DNA of 14,479 bases from Baffinella frigidus (lineage: Eukaryota; Cryptophyceae; Cryptomonadales; Baffinellaceae), in assembly GCA_026770585.1 (NCBI GenBank), contig MU646397.1, positions 137,207 through 151,685 on the forward strand. The letters are read 5' to 3'. Shown here piece after piece: positions 12,101 through 13,150 of this stretch. Both the position numbers and the translations under genes were made by a program. The notes under the pieces are model-generated. The model searched no databases and had not been told where the DNA came from. It was given only the letters and a program-made list of their open reading frames with translations. How positions within the stretch are numbered: the first letter of the stretch is position 1; every line of letters begins with the position of its first letter.

Positions 12101-12481
12101 GGATATTGTGCGGGGGGGTGGGTGTGGGGGTTTGCCTGGTTCTCCACCTCGATGTCGGTCTGCCGCTGCGATGCGGCCACGTAGAGAGGGCGGGGTGCGG
12201 GGCAGCAGTGTCAGCACGGGCGAAGACAGCTTTGTGTGGCACAGGGGGGCGAGGGCTAAGGTAGGAAACATGCAGGAAGCAACGTGGCATTTTTCAGCTG
12301 TGCTGACCAGTGAGCTGACAGCGAGCAGCTATTGGGTGGGCGCGGGGATGTTGCACGGGCAGGGAGCGTGCGGGAGTCCGAGACGGCTGGTCACCTTGAG
12401 AGCATGCCTGCGGAGAGGGACGAAACAGCGCGGGTCAGTCACTGCAAACTCAAATTCCAGGGCAAACTGCTTGCAATCCAT
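84..12481 (-). CDS. Putative highly split minus-strand gene, product unknown (overall span of the exon series below)
   Basis: No single ORF supports this gene. The call rests on a series of short minus-strand pieces that share one style: acceptor AG|G, phase 0 start, phase 0 end before GT (GC twice), high GC3, and charged helix-prone peptides. Two joins need matching non-zero phases and have them: 11424 (ends TC) with 10519 (starts G), and 5993 (ends G) with 5838 (starts GC). The better-supported exons are listed separately, in sense order from 12481 down to 84. Together they predict an N-terminal part with aromatic and hydrophobic segments, an acidic Ser/Ala-rich middle, and a coiled-coil-like C-terminal half. 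Both ends and some exons are unresolved, and two adjacent genes (break near 8993-9163) are possible. I do not recognise the family. Confidence 0.5.
218..254 (-). pseudogene. Copy of the 84-136 exon (EGDAFATLALRC), truncated or alternative exon
   Basis: The acceptor GTGGCAG|GAG and a possible donor GTACTG enclose 12 codons plus one base. The reading DAFATLALR is identical to the exon at 84-136, but the 3' part is missing. It could be an alternative exon; the position upstream of a fuller copy fits the general pattern of 5'-part remnants. Confidence 0.45.
393..409 (-). pseudogene. Remnant of the 84-136 exon 5' end (GKDAF)
   Basis: GAGCAG|GGGAAAGACGCATTCGG matches the acceptor and first five codons of the exon at 84-136, then loses similarity. 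Confidence 0.35.
513..1100. repeat. Three degenerate copies of a ~75-bp block; otherwise nothing recognised in 410-964
   Basis: Blocks at about 513-570, 662-740 and 1040-1100 share CGGCTCCAAGAAC, AAAGGCTCCGA and CCCTGAAATG..CC..GAAGAGC. Open frames cross this region on both strands, but none has exon-like boundaries or composition. I see no gene in it. Confidence 0.5.
965..1009 (-). pseudogene. Decayed 3'-part copy of the 1129-1203 exon
   Basis: It reads VNGKLMGRLQ, stop, NFSE, then |GTCTAG. It aligns with the last 15 codons and donor of the complete exon, with a stop replacing a Gln codon. Confidence 0.6.
1129..1203 (-). CDS. Exon ARIAESPGGSVNGELMDRLQ...FSE
   Basis: The acceptor ATGTCGCAG|GCG and donor TCCGAG|GTGACG bound exactly 25 codons, phase 0 to 0, ending in a helical MDRLQQQFSE. 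The acceptor with the first few exon bases recurs upstream at 1240 (GTTGCAG|GCGCG). The last 15 codons recur downstream at 965-1009 with an internal stop, so that copy is dead. Confidence 0.6.
1209..1300. repeat. ~19-bp tandem repeat (ACATTTGACGCGCGTGTTA)
   Basis: Four degenerate units lie just upstream (sense strand) of the acceptor of the exon at 1129-1203. One unit includes a decoy TTGCAG|GCGCG. Confidence 0.7.
1346..1477. repeat. Inverted-repeat element, ~51/55-bp arms
   Basis: The left arm 1346-1396 (CGGACTGAAAACCGGGT...) pairs with the right arm 1423-1477, with few mismatches and a small gap. The loop is C-rich. No target duplication was seen. The core CCTACGGTAG recurs near 2613 and 7191. 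Confidence 0.8.
1596..1625 (-). pseudogene. 3'-part copy of the 1856-1939 exon (VTAEALEELQ)
   Basis: GAGGCGCTCGAGGAGTTGCAG|GTTGTG aligns with the last codons and donor of the complete exon (FAEALEQLQ|GTTATG). No acceptor stands close upstream. Confidence 0.55.
1717..1737 (-). repeat. Short telomere-like block in opposite orientation
   Basis: CCCTAAACCCTAAACCCTAA stands on the plus strand, opposite to almost all other tracts in the window. Confidence 0.7.
1856..1939 (-). CDS. Exon ALVTTIRRYLRDVDERKREF...ALEQLQ (coiled coil)
   Basis: The acceptor CCCTAAACTAG|GCG abuts a telomere-like tract of about nine units, and the donor is CTCCAG|GTTATG. It has 28 codons, phase 0 to 0, with a charged heptad-like pattern (IRRYLRDVDERKREFAEAL). 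A 5'-part copy lies upstream (2132-2169, ALGLTIRRYPKDV). 3'-part copies lie downstream (1596-1625, VTAEALEELQ|GTTGTG, and a remnant at 1707-1717). Conservation of the frame in three copies is strong internal support. Confidence 0.65.
1941..2010 (+). repeat. Interstitial TTTAGGG array, about nine near-perfect units
   Basis: This is the cleanest canonical array in the window. On the sense strand of the minus gene its last unit CCCTAAACTAG supplies the acceptor of the exon at 1856-1939. Confidence 0.85.
2132..2169 (-). pseudogene. 5'-part copy of the 1856-1939 exon (ALGLTIRRYPKDV)
   Basis: CGAAG|GCGCTGGGCTTGACG aligns with the acceptor and first 13 codons of the complete exon (ALVTTIRRYLRDV), then diverges. 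Confidence 0.55.
2203..2392. mobile_element. MITE-like element, 13-bp terminal inverted repeats
   Basis: CCACGCCAGGTCA at the left end has its complement TGACCTGGCGTGG at the right end. The right half (GACTTTTGGCATGTTTCCAGG...GGATAGCC) is similar to the element at 5404-5584. Confidence 0.5.
2433..2458 (-). pseudogene. 3'-part copy of the 2815-2868 exon (EDIISKAD|GTACCC)
   Basis: About 26 nt plus the donor match the end of the complete exon with few changes. A GTACCCCCCCC run follows. Confidence 0.5.
2815..2868 (-). CDS. Exon EEIGVGSSGEEDMISKAE
   Basis: The acceptor AACACCAG|GAG is preceded by telomere-like CCCTACCCCGCAA. The donor is GCTGAG|GTACCC. There are 18 codons, phase 0 to 0, acidic. 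A downstream copy of the 3' half with donor lies at 2433-2458 (EDIISKAD|GTACCC). The same frame is conserved in both copies. Confidence 0.55.
2881..3152 (+). repeat. Degenerate TTTAGGG tracts
   Basis: Two blocks (2881-3006 and 3085-3152) mix TTTAGGG, TTCAGGG and TTTGTGG units. Between them the short motif GGGACAGAGAGATT recurs (about 3014 and 3149). No exon is seen between 2869 and 3340 on either strand. Confidence 0.75.
3190..3252. repeat. Dispersed ~65-bp repeat (copy at 3190; others at 8037-8100, 11923-11985, 786-820)
   Basis: The core GACTATTCTCAAGTTGAC ... GGTACAAACCCGTCAAC is found at 3190 (+), 11923 (+), 8037-8100 (-), and partly at 786-820 (-). The copies at 786 and 8037 also share an upstream ACCTCCTAGCTCTG block about 45-70 bp away. 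Confidence 0.7.
3229..3320. repeat. 23-bp tandem repeat, four copies
   Basis: The unit GGTACAAACCCGTCAACTTTCGA starts at 3229, 3252, 3275 and 3298, with one or two changes per copy. The first copy is the end of the dispersed element described at 3190-3250. Confidence 0.9.
3341..3388 (-). CDS. Exon VTECRGLYAELEHGVQ
   Basis: The acceptor CGCGGCAG|GTT and donor GTGCAG|GTACGC bound exactly 16 codons, phase 0 to 0, with high GC3. The peptide is a short amphipathic helix. The donor side leads into a tandem 23-bp repeat (3229-3320). No partial copies were found. Confidence 0.5.
3420..3588. repeat. Inverted-repeat element, 17-bp perfect ends
   Basis: CTACGCGGGAGGGGTAG at 3420-3436 and its complement at 3572-3588, with weaker inward similarity (TGTCTTTTTGCGCC vs TGCTTTCTTGGAGCC). 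Confidence 0.7.
3643..3864. repeat. Two interleaved inverted repeats (A-B-A'-B')
   Basis: A 3643-3670 pairs with A' 3757-3784 (28 bp, two mismatches). B 3685-3749 pairs with B' 3800-3864 (65 bp, three mismatches). Because A' lies between B and B', the two hairpins exclude each other or form a pseudoknot topology. The sequence is AT-rich compared with its surroundings. Confidence 0.85.
3912..3948 (-). pseudogene. 3'-part copy of the 4181-4273 exon (DCHTLQAILVAQ|GTCCGT)
   Basis: It aligns with the last 12 codons and donor of the complete exon. The upstream exon half is absent. Confidence 0.55.
4045..4081 (-). pseudogene. 3'-part copy of the 4181-4273 exon (DCHKLQATLVTH|GTCCGT)
   Basis: This is a second copy of the same 12 codons. 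The two partial copies share flanking sequence (AAACGGAC), so one probably derives from the other. Confidence 0.55.
4181..4273 (-). CDS. Exon GTRLVIFVRNVDMVHG...KLQATLVAQ
   Basis: The acceptor CTTGGCAG|GGT and donor GCCCAG|GTCCTA bound 31 codons, phase 0 to 0. The peptide begins GTRLVIFVRNVDMVHGRLQD (a beta-strand-like start) and ends in a helix, CHKLQATLVAQ. The first 12 codons recur upstream at 4404-4439 with only one synonymous change (GGT/GGC). The last ~12 codons with donor recur twice downstream (4045-4081, 3912-3948) with drift. Only this copy is complete, which makes it one of the clearest exons. Family not recognised. Confidence 0.65.
4282..4690 (+). repeat. Degenerate TTTCGGG/TTCGGGA tracts
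   Basis: A C-for-A variant of the telomere-like unit (GGGTTTC, GGATTCG, GGATTCA) fills most of this stretch. It is interrupted by the exon fragment at 4404-4439. No other coding signal was found. Confidence 0.7.
4404..4439 (-). pseudogene. 5'-part copy of the 4181-4273 exon (GTRLVIFVRNVD)
   Basis: The acceptor CGGCAG|GGC and 12 codons are identical to the complete exon except one synonymous base. Similarity ends abruptly at CCAATCCC. Confidence 0.6.
4764..4847 (+). repeat. GGGTGTA array, 12 units of 7 bp
   Basis: Exactly 84 bp of GGGTGTA, with one GGGTGCA. It ends one base before the exon at 4849, so the first intron bases of that exon's donor (GTACACCCTACACC) belong to the array edge. Confidence 0.9.
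4849..4905 (-). CDS. Exon DLEETPLHPTHCAAARVTA
   Basis: The acceptor CACGTTGCAG|GAC and donor ACGGCG|GTACAC bound exactly 19 codons, phase 0 to 0. The intron starts at the first unit of the (CCCTACA)n array (sense strand), so the donor is flush with the repeat. A paralogous 5' portion (LQDLEETPLQPTLRL, 5013-5074) lies upstream and shares the TTGCAGGACCTGGA boundary. Confidence 0.55.
5013..5074 (-). pseudogene. Upstream paralog of the 4849-4905 exon (EKRLVLQDLEETPLQPTLRL)
   Basis: It has an acceptor CACGTTGCAG|GAG and a 20-codon reading, but the only nearby donor (GTTGGG) leaves phase 2, which does not fit the next exon. I read it as a 5'-part duplicate; it could be an alternative exon. A shared block AACGTG.GAGGGG flanks both copies. 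Confidence 0.45.
5404..5584. mobile_element. MITE-like element, 27-bp perfect terminal inverted repeats
   Basis: CCACACGAGGCTATCCATGC... at 5404-5430 is perfectly complemented at 5558-5584. Inside, 5468-5509 holds a near-perfect palindrome (20-bp arms around TG). A lone copy of the end sequence is at 7106-7134. No clear target-site duplication and no ORF. Confidence 0.7.
5682..5711 (-). pseudogene. 3'-part copy of the 5801-5838 exon (ASFAQSLQ|GTCAGC)
   Basis: GCGTCCTTCGCACAGTCCCT is identical to the complete exon, and the donor GTCAG is kept. The upstream half differs. Confidence 0.55.
5801..5838 (-). CDS. Exon (G)RFNDASFAQSLK
   Basis: The acceptor ACCTTGCAG|GC completes the codon split by the preceding intron. 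Twelve codons then end CTCAAG|GTCAGA in phase 0. Support comes from the intronless paralog at 6223-6313 (GRFNDAFF) and from a downstream copy of the 3' half with its donor (5682-5711, ASFAQSLQ|GTCAGC). Confidence 0.65.
5839..5992 (-). other. Putative GC-AG intron filled with telomere-like repeats
   Basis: This is 154 nt from GCTACACCCTACACC to CTTGCAG, made mostly of CCATAAA and CCCTAAA units (sense strand). The paralog at 6223-6313 lacks it. GCCTG (plus strand) occurs at both junctions, 5837-5841 and 5991-5995. Confidence 0.6.
5846..5976 (+). repeat. TTTAGGG to TTTATGG array
   Basis: Units change from TTTAGGG through mixed forms to about ten TTTATGG copies. The whole array is the body of the putative GC-AG intron 5839-5992. 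Confidence 0.85.
5993..6053 (-). CDS. Exon VGETLQGLEEELSSAKEDLS(G), coiled-coil-like, followed by a GC-AG intron
   Basis: The acceptor GTGGGCAG|GTC starts in phase 0. There are 20 codons plus G, then GCTACACC as a GC donor. The boundary is fixed by comparison with the paralogous copy at 6223-6313, where the same reading continues without interruption into GRFNDAFF. Removing 5839-5992 restores exactly that reading: LSG followed by RFNDASFAQSLK. The peptide is an acidic amphipathic helix, typical of coiled coils. This is one of the best-supported exons because two independent copies conserve the frame. Confidence 0.65.
6133..6222. repeat. AGTAATAG-type microsatellite
   Basis: Degenerate TAGTAATAG units lie between the two copies of the VGETLQ exon. 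Confidence 0.7.
6223..6313 (-). pseudogene. Intronless upstream copy of the exon pair 5993-6053 / 5801-5838
   Basis: The acceptor GTGGGTAG|GTC leads into VGETLQGREVEVSSVKEDLS and then directly GRFNDAFF, with no interruption where the other copy has an intron. Similarity fails after TTC and no donor is seen. The pair is embedded in a roughly 260-bp direct duplication (about 5830-6130 and 6235-6400) that includes CCACGAACRAA-rich intron sequence. Confidence 0.6.
6446..6459 (-). pseudogene. 3'-end remnant of the 6789-6860 exon
   Basis: CGTACTTGAGCGCG|GTCAGA matches the last codons and donor position of the complete exon (AAGTACTTCAGCGCG|GTCTGC). Confidence 0.4.
6491..6676. repeat. 12-bp tandem array (TTTACTRCAGTR), about 15 units
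   Basis: Units of TTTACTACAGTG/TTTACTGCAGTA run with period 12 and a single 13-bp unit. Open frames across it (YYSV, TVFT or VNT peptides) are a by-product of the period and are not called as genes. Confidence 0.9.
6679..7009. repeat. Inverted repeat, ~86-bp arms
   Basis: The left arm 6679-6764 and right arm 6923-7009 (CTTCGTATACGTTGTATACT ... TCTCGCGTGTCGCCTCCC) have few mismatches. The loop contains the complete exon 6789-6860. Confidence 0.85.
6789..6860 (-). CDS. Exon AKQLRMQRRAASLARASLHKYFSA (basic helix)
   Basis: The acceptor TTGACGGCAG|GCA and donor AGCGCG|GTCTGC bound 24 codons, phase 0 to 0. The peptide begins AKQLRMQRRAA and ends LHKYFSA; it is basic and helix-prone. Three partial copies of its 5' part lie upstream (7228-7263, 7141-7154, 7031-7069) and one of its 3' end with donor lies downstream (6446-6459). 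None of the partial copies could supply the whole exon; the 7228 copy meets a stop. The exon lies in the loop of the 6679/7009 inverted repeat. Confidence 0.6.
7012..7292 (-). pseudogene. Three 5'-part copies of the 6789-6860 exon inside direct repeats
   Basis: Two copies of a roughly 85-bp unit (7012-7100 and 7206-7292) each hold GCAG|GC(T/A)AAGCAGCTGC and the reading AKQLRMQRRAA (7031-7069, 7228-7263), the second running into a stop. A weaker third copy is at 7141-7154. All lie upstream of the complete exon. Confidence 0.55.
7442..7519 (-). CDS. Candidate exon VNGSRRVLHRSVYREQ...SKERR
   Basis: CGAAAAG|GTG to AGGAGA|GTCGTG encloses 26 phase-0 codons (begins VNGSRRVLHRSVYREQ, ends TMQTSKERR). 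The style fits the other exons, but a copy of its 3' flank lies upstream (7561-7576), opposite to the usual arrangement. A plus-strand frame with a donor-like TTCGAG|GTCTGC is also possible. Confidence 0.25.
7647..7694 (-). CDS. Exon AYSLAGAARSNFSEEM
   Basis: The acceptor CACCCTCGCAG|GCG and donor GAGATG|GTATGC bound exactly 16 codons, phase 0 to 0. On the sense strand a (CT)n/(CTCG)n microsatellite stands immediately upstream of the acceptor and would act as its polypyrimidine tract. A long C run follows the donor. The peptide is small, helical and mildly acidic. A plus-strand reading (SLKFDRAAPAREYACE) is open too. Confidence 0.5.
7706..7757. repeat. GA/GAGC microsatellite
   Basis: (GAGC)n and (GA)n on plus; on the sense strand of the minus gene it is a CT-rich tract ending at the acceptor of the exon 7647-7694. 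Confidence 0.9.
8114..8302 (-). repeat. 84/85-bp tandem repeat carrying donor copies of the 8283-8336 exon
   Basis: Units start at 8111, 8195 and 8280 (2.3 copies). Each contains the last ~19 nt of the exon plus GTCT. Copies 1 and 2 continue with GTCATCGTCCTGGTAC and GGCCACTTAA blocks. Only the third unit has the complete exon. Confidence 0.7.
8283..8336 (-). CDS. Exon AAIISFAARFAFWKATAE
   Basis: The acceptor GCGGCAG|GCG and donor GCTGAG|GTCTGG bound 18 codons, phase 0 to 0. Two decayed copies of its 3' end with donor (…KATAE|GTCTGG or GTCTCG) lie downstream at 8198-8216 and 8114-8131. The acceptor side is preceded by the 19-bp array at 8346-8577. A plus-strand reading (VAFQKANRAANEMIAACRR) is also open and attractive. 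The minus reading is preferred because it fits phase, AG|G and the position of the partial copies. Confidence 0.45.
8346..8577. repeat. ~19-bp tandem array (GTCAACTTGTGAGCGAC)
   Basis: About twelve degenerate units lie upstream (sense strand) of the exon at 8283-8336. The last unit inverts into a hairpin (8555-8577, 9-bp stem, 5-nt loop). Confidence 0.8.
8579..8671 (-). CDS. Candidate exon MRELVMACGLSG...RRSIVLPLMDE
   Basis: There are 31 open codons, beginning MRELVMACGLSGLSTLWQLK and ending RRSIVLPLMDE. Splice boundaries are unclear: upstream AGs are GCATTAG|T or CTTTCAG|G, and no good donor follows GATGAG. It lies between a perfect 30-bp palindrome (8691-8720) and the tandem array at 8346-8577. 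The strand agrees with the other exons, but the call rests on the open frame alone. Confidence 0.3.
8691..8720. repeat. Perfect 30-bp palindrome within a longer imperfect one (8674-8739)
   Basis: GCTAGCGAGGGACTT followed directly by its complement. Outer TAATGC/GCATTA arms extend it. Nothing else is recognised between 8740 and 8992. Confidence 0.85.
8993..9163 (-). CDS. Candidate exon, Ser/Asp-rich (VDAVLPSQEQSLSSSSLAAN...), possibly terminal
   Basis: The acceptor GTTGTTCGCAG|GTG starts a phase-0 frame of 56 codons. It begins VDAVLPSQEQSLSSSSLAAN, ends SKGSALSDGLSRRG and stops at TGA (8993). The composition suggests a disordered acidic/serine-rich stretch. If the stop is used, the upstream exons (10085-12481) form one gene and those below 8700 another. 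If an internal GT is used (for example after CCGATG), the gene continues. The intron just upstream has a duplicated 22-bp block (9171-9192 and 9307-9328). Confidence 0.4.
   Translation of the reverse strand: MDAVLPSQEQSLSSSSLAANPDGDPMQAPSHPRAGKFSDADCSKGSALSDGLSRRG
9404..9496. repeat. Imperfect hairpin and AT palindrome in a gene-free stretch (9193-9773)
   Basis: 9404-9421 and 9447-9464 pair at 15 of 18 positions. 9479-9496 is a perfect AT palindrome (AATTTAAATATTTAAATT). Apart from these and the element at 9580-9712, I see no coding signal from 9193 to 9773. Confidence 0.6.
9580..9712. repeat. Inverted-repeat element, ~50-bp arms
   Basis: Arms 9580-9629 and 9662-9712 (TCCGGGGAAACCTATT ... 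AAAATTACTACAC) surround a 32-nt AT-rich loop. Just after it a 14-bp direct repeat AAATAGTGCGTATA stands at 9714-9727 and 9733-9746. Confidence 0.85.
9774..9920 (-). CDS. Candidate exon VQETQDLQK..., open to a stop at 9774
   Basis: The acceptor CCCCCCAGAG|GTC follows a long C tract. The frame is then open for 48 codons (VQETQDLQKSILYATGPWN near the start, ERAPSTKEEECCCRQRRM near the end) before TAA. A real exon probably ends earlier at an unidentified donor; GCAACG after TGCTGCTGCAG and GTTAGA after CTTTTCTG are possible. Alternatively this is a terminal exon. Only the first part, EVQETQDLQK, has the composition of the neighbouring exons. Confidence 0.35.
   Translation of the reverse strand, partial: VQETQDLQKSILYATGPWNRMLFWLERAPSTKEEECCCRQRRMLNDAG
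9930..10170 (+). repeat. Degenerate TTTAGGG tracts around the 10085-10129 microexon
   Basis: Units TTTAGGG, TTCAGGG, TTCGGGG and TTTAAGG occupy 9935-10073, and a short block lies at 10146-10168. Inverse-orientation units (CCCTAAACCCGAAACCC) occur at 10379-10396 and around 10428. Confidence 0.75.
10085..10129 (-). CDS. Microexon GDAAAADSDVGIPPT
   Basis: It is exactly 45 nt, phase 0 to 0. The acceptor AAACACAG|GGT is preceded by CCCTACACACAC, and the donor is CCGACG|GTACGA. The donor side runs straight into CTGAACCCTAAACCC repeats. The peptide is small and acidic, consistent with a linker. The strand and phase fit the exons on either side. Confidence 0.5.
10456..10519 (-). CDS. Exon AYGLPRKDAQVVFLYDKSWFK
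   Basis: The acceptor GGGTGCAG|G and donor TTCAAG|GTCAGC bound one leading base plus 21 codons. The mix of aromatic, charged and hydrophobic residues (VVFLYDKSWFK) looks like a folded-domain segment rather than a random frame. It enters in phase 2 (G completes the codon begun by TC at 11424) and leaves in phase 0. The intron upstream (10520-11423) contains the entire left inverted-repeat arm. The downstream intron begins GTCAGCCCTACACCCC and carries telomere-like units. Family not recognised. Confidence 0.6.
10629..11180 (+). repeat. Left arm of a 552-bp inverted duplication
   Basis: It is complementary to 12536-13087 with about 16-18 substitutions plus length changes in C/G runs (about 97% identity). 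It begins CCAGCGACAAAGGCC and ends GATCCTGAG. It lies in the intron between exons 11424 and 10519. Confidence 0.9.
11424..11479 (-). CDS. Exon VLMCEWEPERGLDGRKTI(S)
   Basis: The acceptor GGCGTCAG|GTG and donor ATCTC|GTACAC bound 56 nt: 18 codons plus TC. The trailing TC joins the leading G of the next exon (10519) to make a serine codon. This is the kind of phase match that supports both exons. The acceptor region is duplicated upstream as a 58-60-bp tandem repeat (11472-11620), so AG|GTGTTGAT or AG|GTGTCGAT occurs three times, but only this copy has an open continuation. Confidence 0.55.
11472..11620. repeat. 58-60-bp tandem repeat, 2.5 copies
   Basis: Units start at 11472, 11530 and 11590 (ATCAACACCTG..TCCAAGCGTTGACC..). 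Each contains the acceptor AG|GTGTTGAT or AG|GTGTCGAT of the exon 11424-11479 on the minus strand. Confidence 0.85.
11822..11870 (-). CDS. Candidate exon encoding a basic amphipathic helix (TLWRIRLLKLRTLLRR)
   Basis: The minus strand reads CAACAG|G, then 16 codons with very high GC3, then GCGCACCCTGCC, which would be a GC donor. The peptide is strongly basic and leucine-rich. The entry phase (1 nt) does not match the phase-0 end of the preceding candidate, so an exon may be missing or this call may be wrong. A plus-strand frame (RGGRVRAAQQGAQLQQP...) is also open. Confidence 0.3.
12136..12165 (-). CDS. Candidate short exon with GC donor (RQTDIEVENQ)
   Basis: The minus strand reads ATCGCAG|CGGCAGACC to GAGAACCAG|GCAAAC. 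The peptide RQTDIEVENQ (or VAASQRQTDIEVENQ if the true start lies further upstream, to about 12180) is polar and ends in phase 0. The donor would be GC, as in the better-supported intron at 5839-5992. The acceptor here is AG|C, unlike the AG|G of the other exons, so the 5' boundary is doubtful. Confidence 0.3.
12395..12481 (-). CDS. Candidate exon, possible N-terminus (MDCKQFALEFEF...LRRHALK)
   Basis: There are 29 codons from an ATG, ending CTCAAG|GTGACC in phase 0. The peptide begins MDCKQFALEFEFAVTDPRCF and ends VPLRRHALK. The reading stays open beyond the donor, so splicing is inferred from the donor and from the style of neighbouring exons. It sits in the spacer between the two inverted-repeat arms. 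A plus-strand reading (MPAERDETARVSH...) is also open; the minus frame is preferred because it fits the strand of the other exons. Confidence 0.4.
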
Positions 12482-12535
12482 GCTATGCCCTACAGCCCCA
12501 CAGCCCATCACGGCCCCATTCTTGGCGTGGGCAAG

Positions 12536-13087
12536 CTCAGGATCAACAACAAGTGCAGCAGGGGGGGTGGGGGCAGGGGCGGGGGGGCGGGGGGCACCTC
12601 AGCTCCTCCACCCGCGCGTTCTCCGAAAGTTCGATTTCGATCACTTTCCCCCGCAACGAGTGGCACACTGGGACGAGCATCGCGCCCCAGCGCGCTCACG
12701 CTACGCGAAGCGCTAGGCGCGACCTCTGGTGTGCCTCTCTCCCAACGCAGACGTCGTCAAAGGGGGGGGGGGGGGCTCCCCGGGACAGCTCTTCACACCA
12801 GGAGGCACCGGGTGATGGGCGTGAAAAATCAACGGCCTCAAAAGTCCATAAGTCACATCTGCTTGTTGACTTTGGCCAGCATTTCAATCCACTTTTGAGG
12901 TTTGATTTGAATTAAATTTGGGAATTTTCCCGCTACAAACTTTCGCGAGTGGCGCTGGGGTCTTCCTCTGCCAAGGACCTCGGGAGAGCGCCTGCGGCGT
13001 GGTTGGATGGACACGCAGCCCCGGAACTGACCGCCCTGCGCTCTGCTCAGCCTCGGTGCAGCGCAGCTCACAGGCCTTTGTCGCTGG
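12536..13087 (-). repeat. Right arm of the 552-bp inverted duplication
   Basis: This is the mirror copy of 10629-11180. It ends 63 bp before the start codon of the LRR gene and so covers its presumed promoter. It also carries a candidate exon (12598-12680) of the minus-strand gene. Confidence 0.9.
12598..12680 (-). CDS. Candidate exon in right inverted-repeat arm (MLVPVCHS...ELSENARVEEL)
   Basis: The minus strand reads ATG followed by 26 codons, ending CTGAG|GTGCCC, a possible donor followed by a C-rich tract like that of the LRR intron. The peptide includes KVIEIELSENARVEEL. The same 83 nt occur without change in the left arm (11036-11118, + strand), where a donor-like GTTCCC follows. It ends in phase 2. 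It could splice to AG|C upstream of the 12395-12481 exon, but that acceptor has little pyrimidine support. It may be the first coding exon of the minus-strand gene; this is uncertain. Confidence 0.35.
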
Positions 13088-13150
13088 AGGCCATCCATTT
13101 CCCACCCCACCCAGGCCAGGGGTCCCCTCCTGCATGGCAAGTGAGCGAGG

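Larger units (their letters stand above)
11181..12535. other. Spacer between the inverted arms
   Basis: This 1355-bp stretch holds the exon 11424-11479, weaker exon candidates (11822-11870, 12136-12165, 12395-12481), a 58-60-bp tandem repeat and one dispersed 65-bp repeat (11923-11985). No transposase-like reading is seen. Between 12181 and 12394 nothing is recognised. Confidence 0.5.

Noticed and set aside
12012-12716. 234-codon plus-strand ORF starting MQQRGARTRVLG
   Set aside because: It runs into the inverted-repeat arm through poly-G tracts. Its composition is Gly/Arg from GC-rich DNA, and in the arm two or three frames are open at once. No domain is recognisable.
10629-13087. Autonomous DNA transposon with 552-bp terminal inverted repeats
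   Set aside because: No transposase-like reading in the spacer and no target-site duplication; kept only as an inverted duplication.
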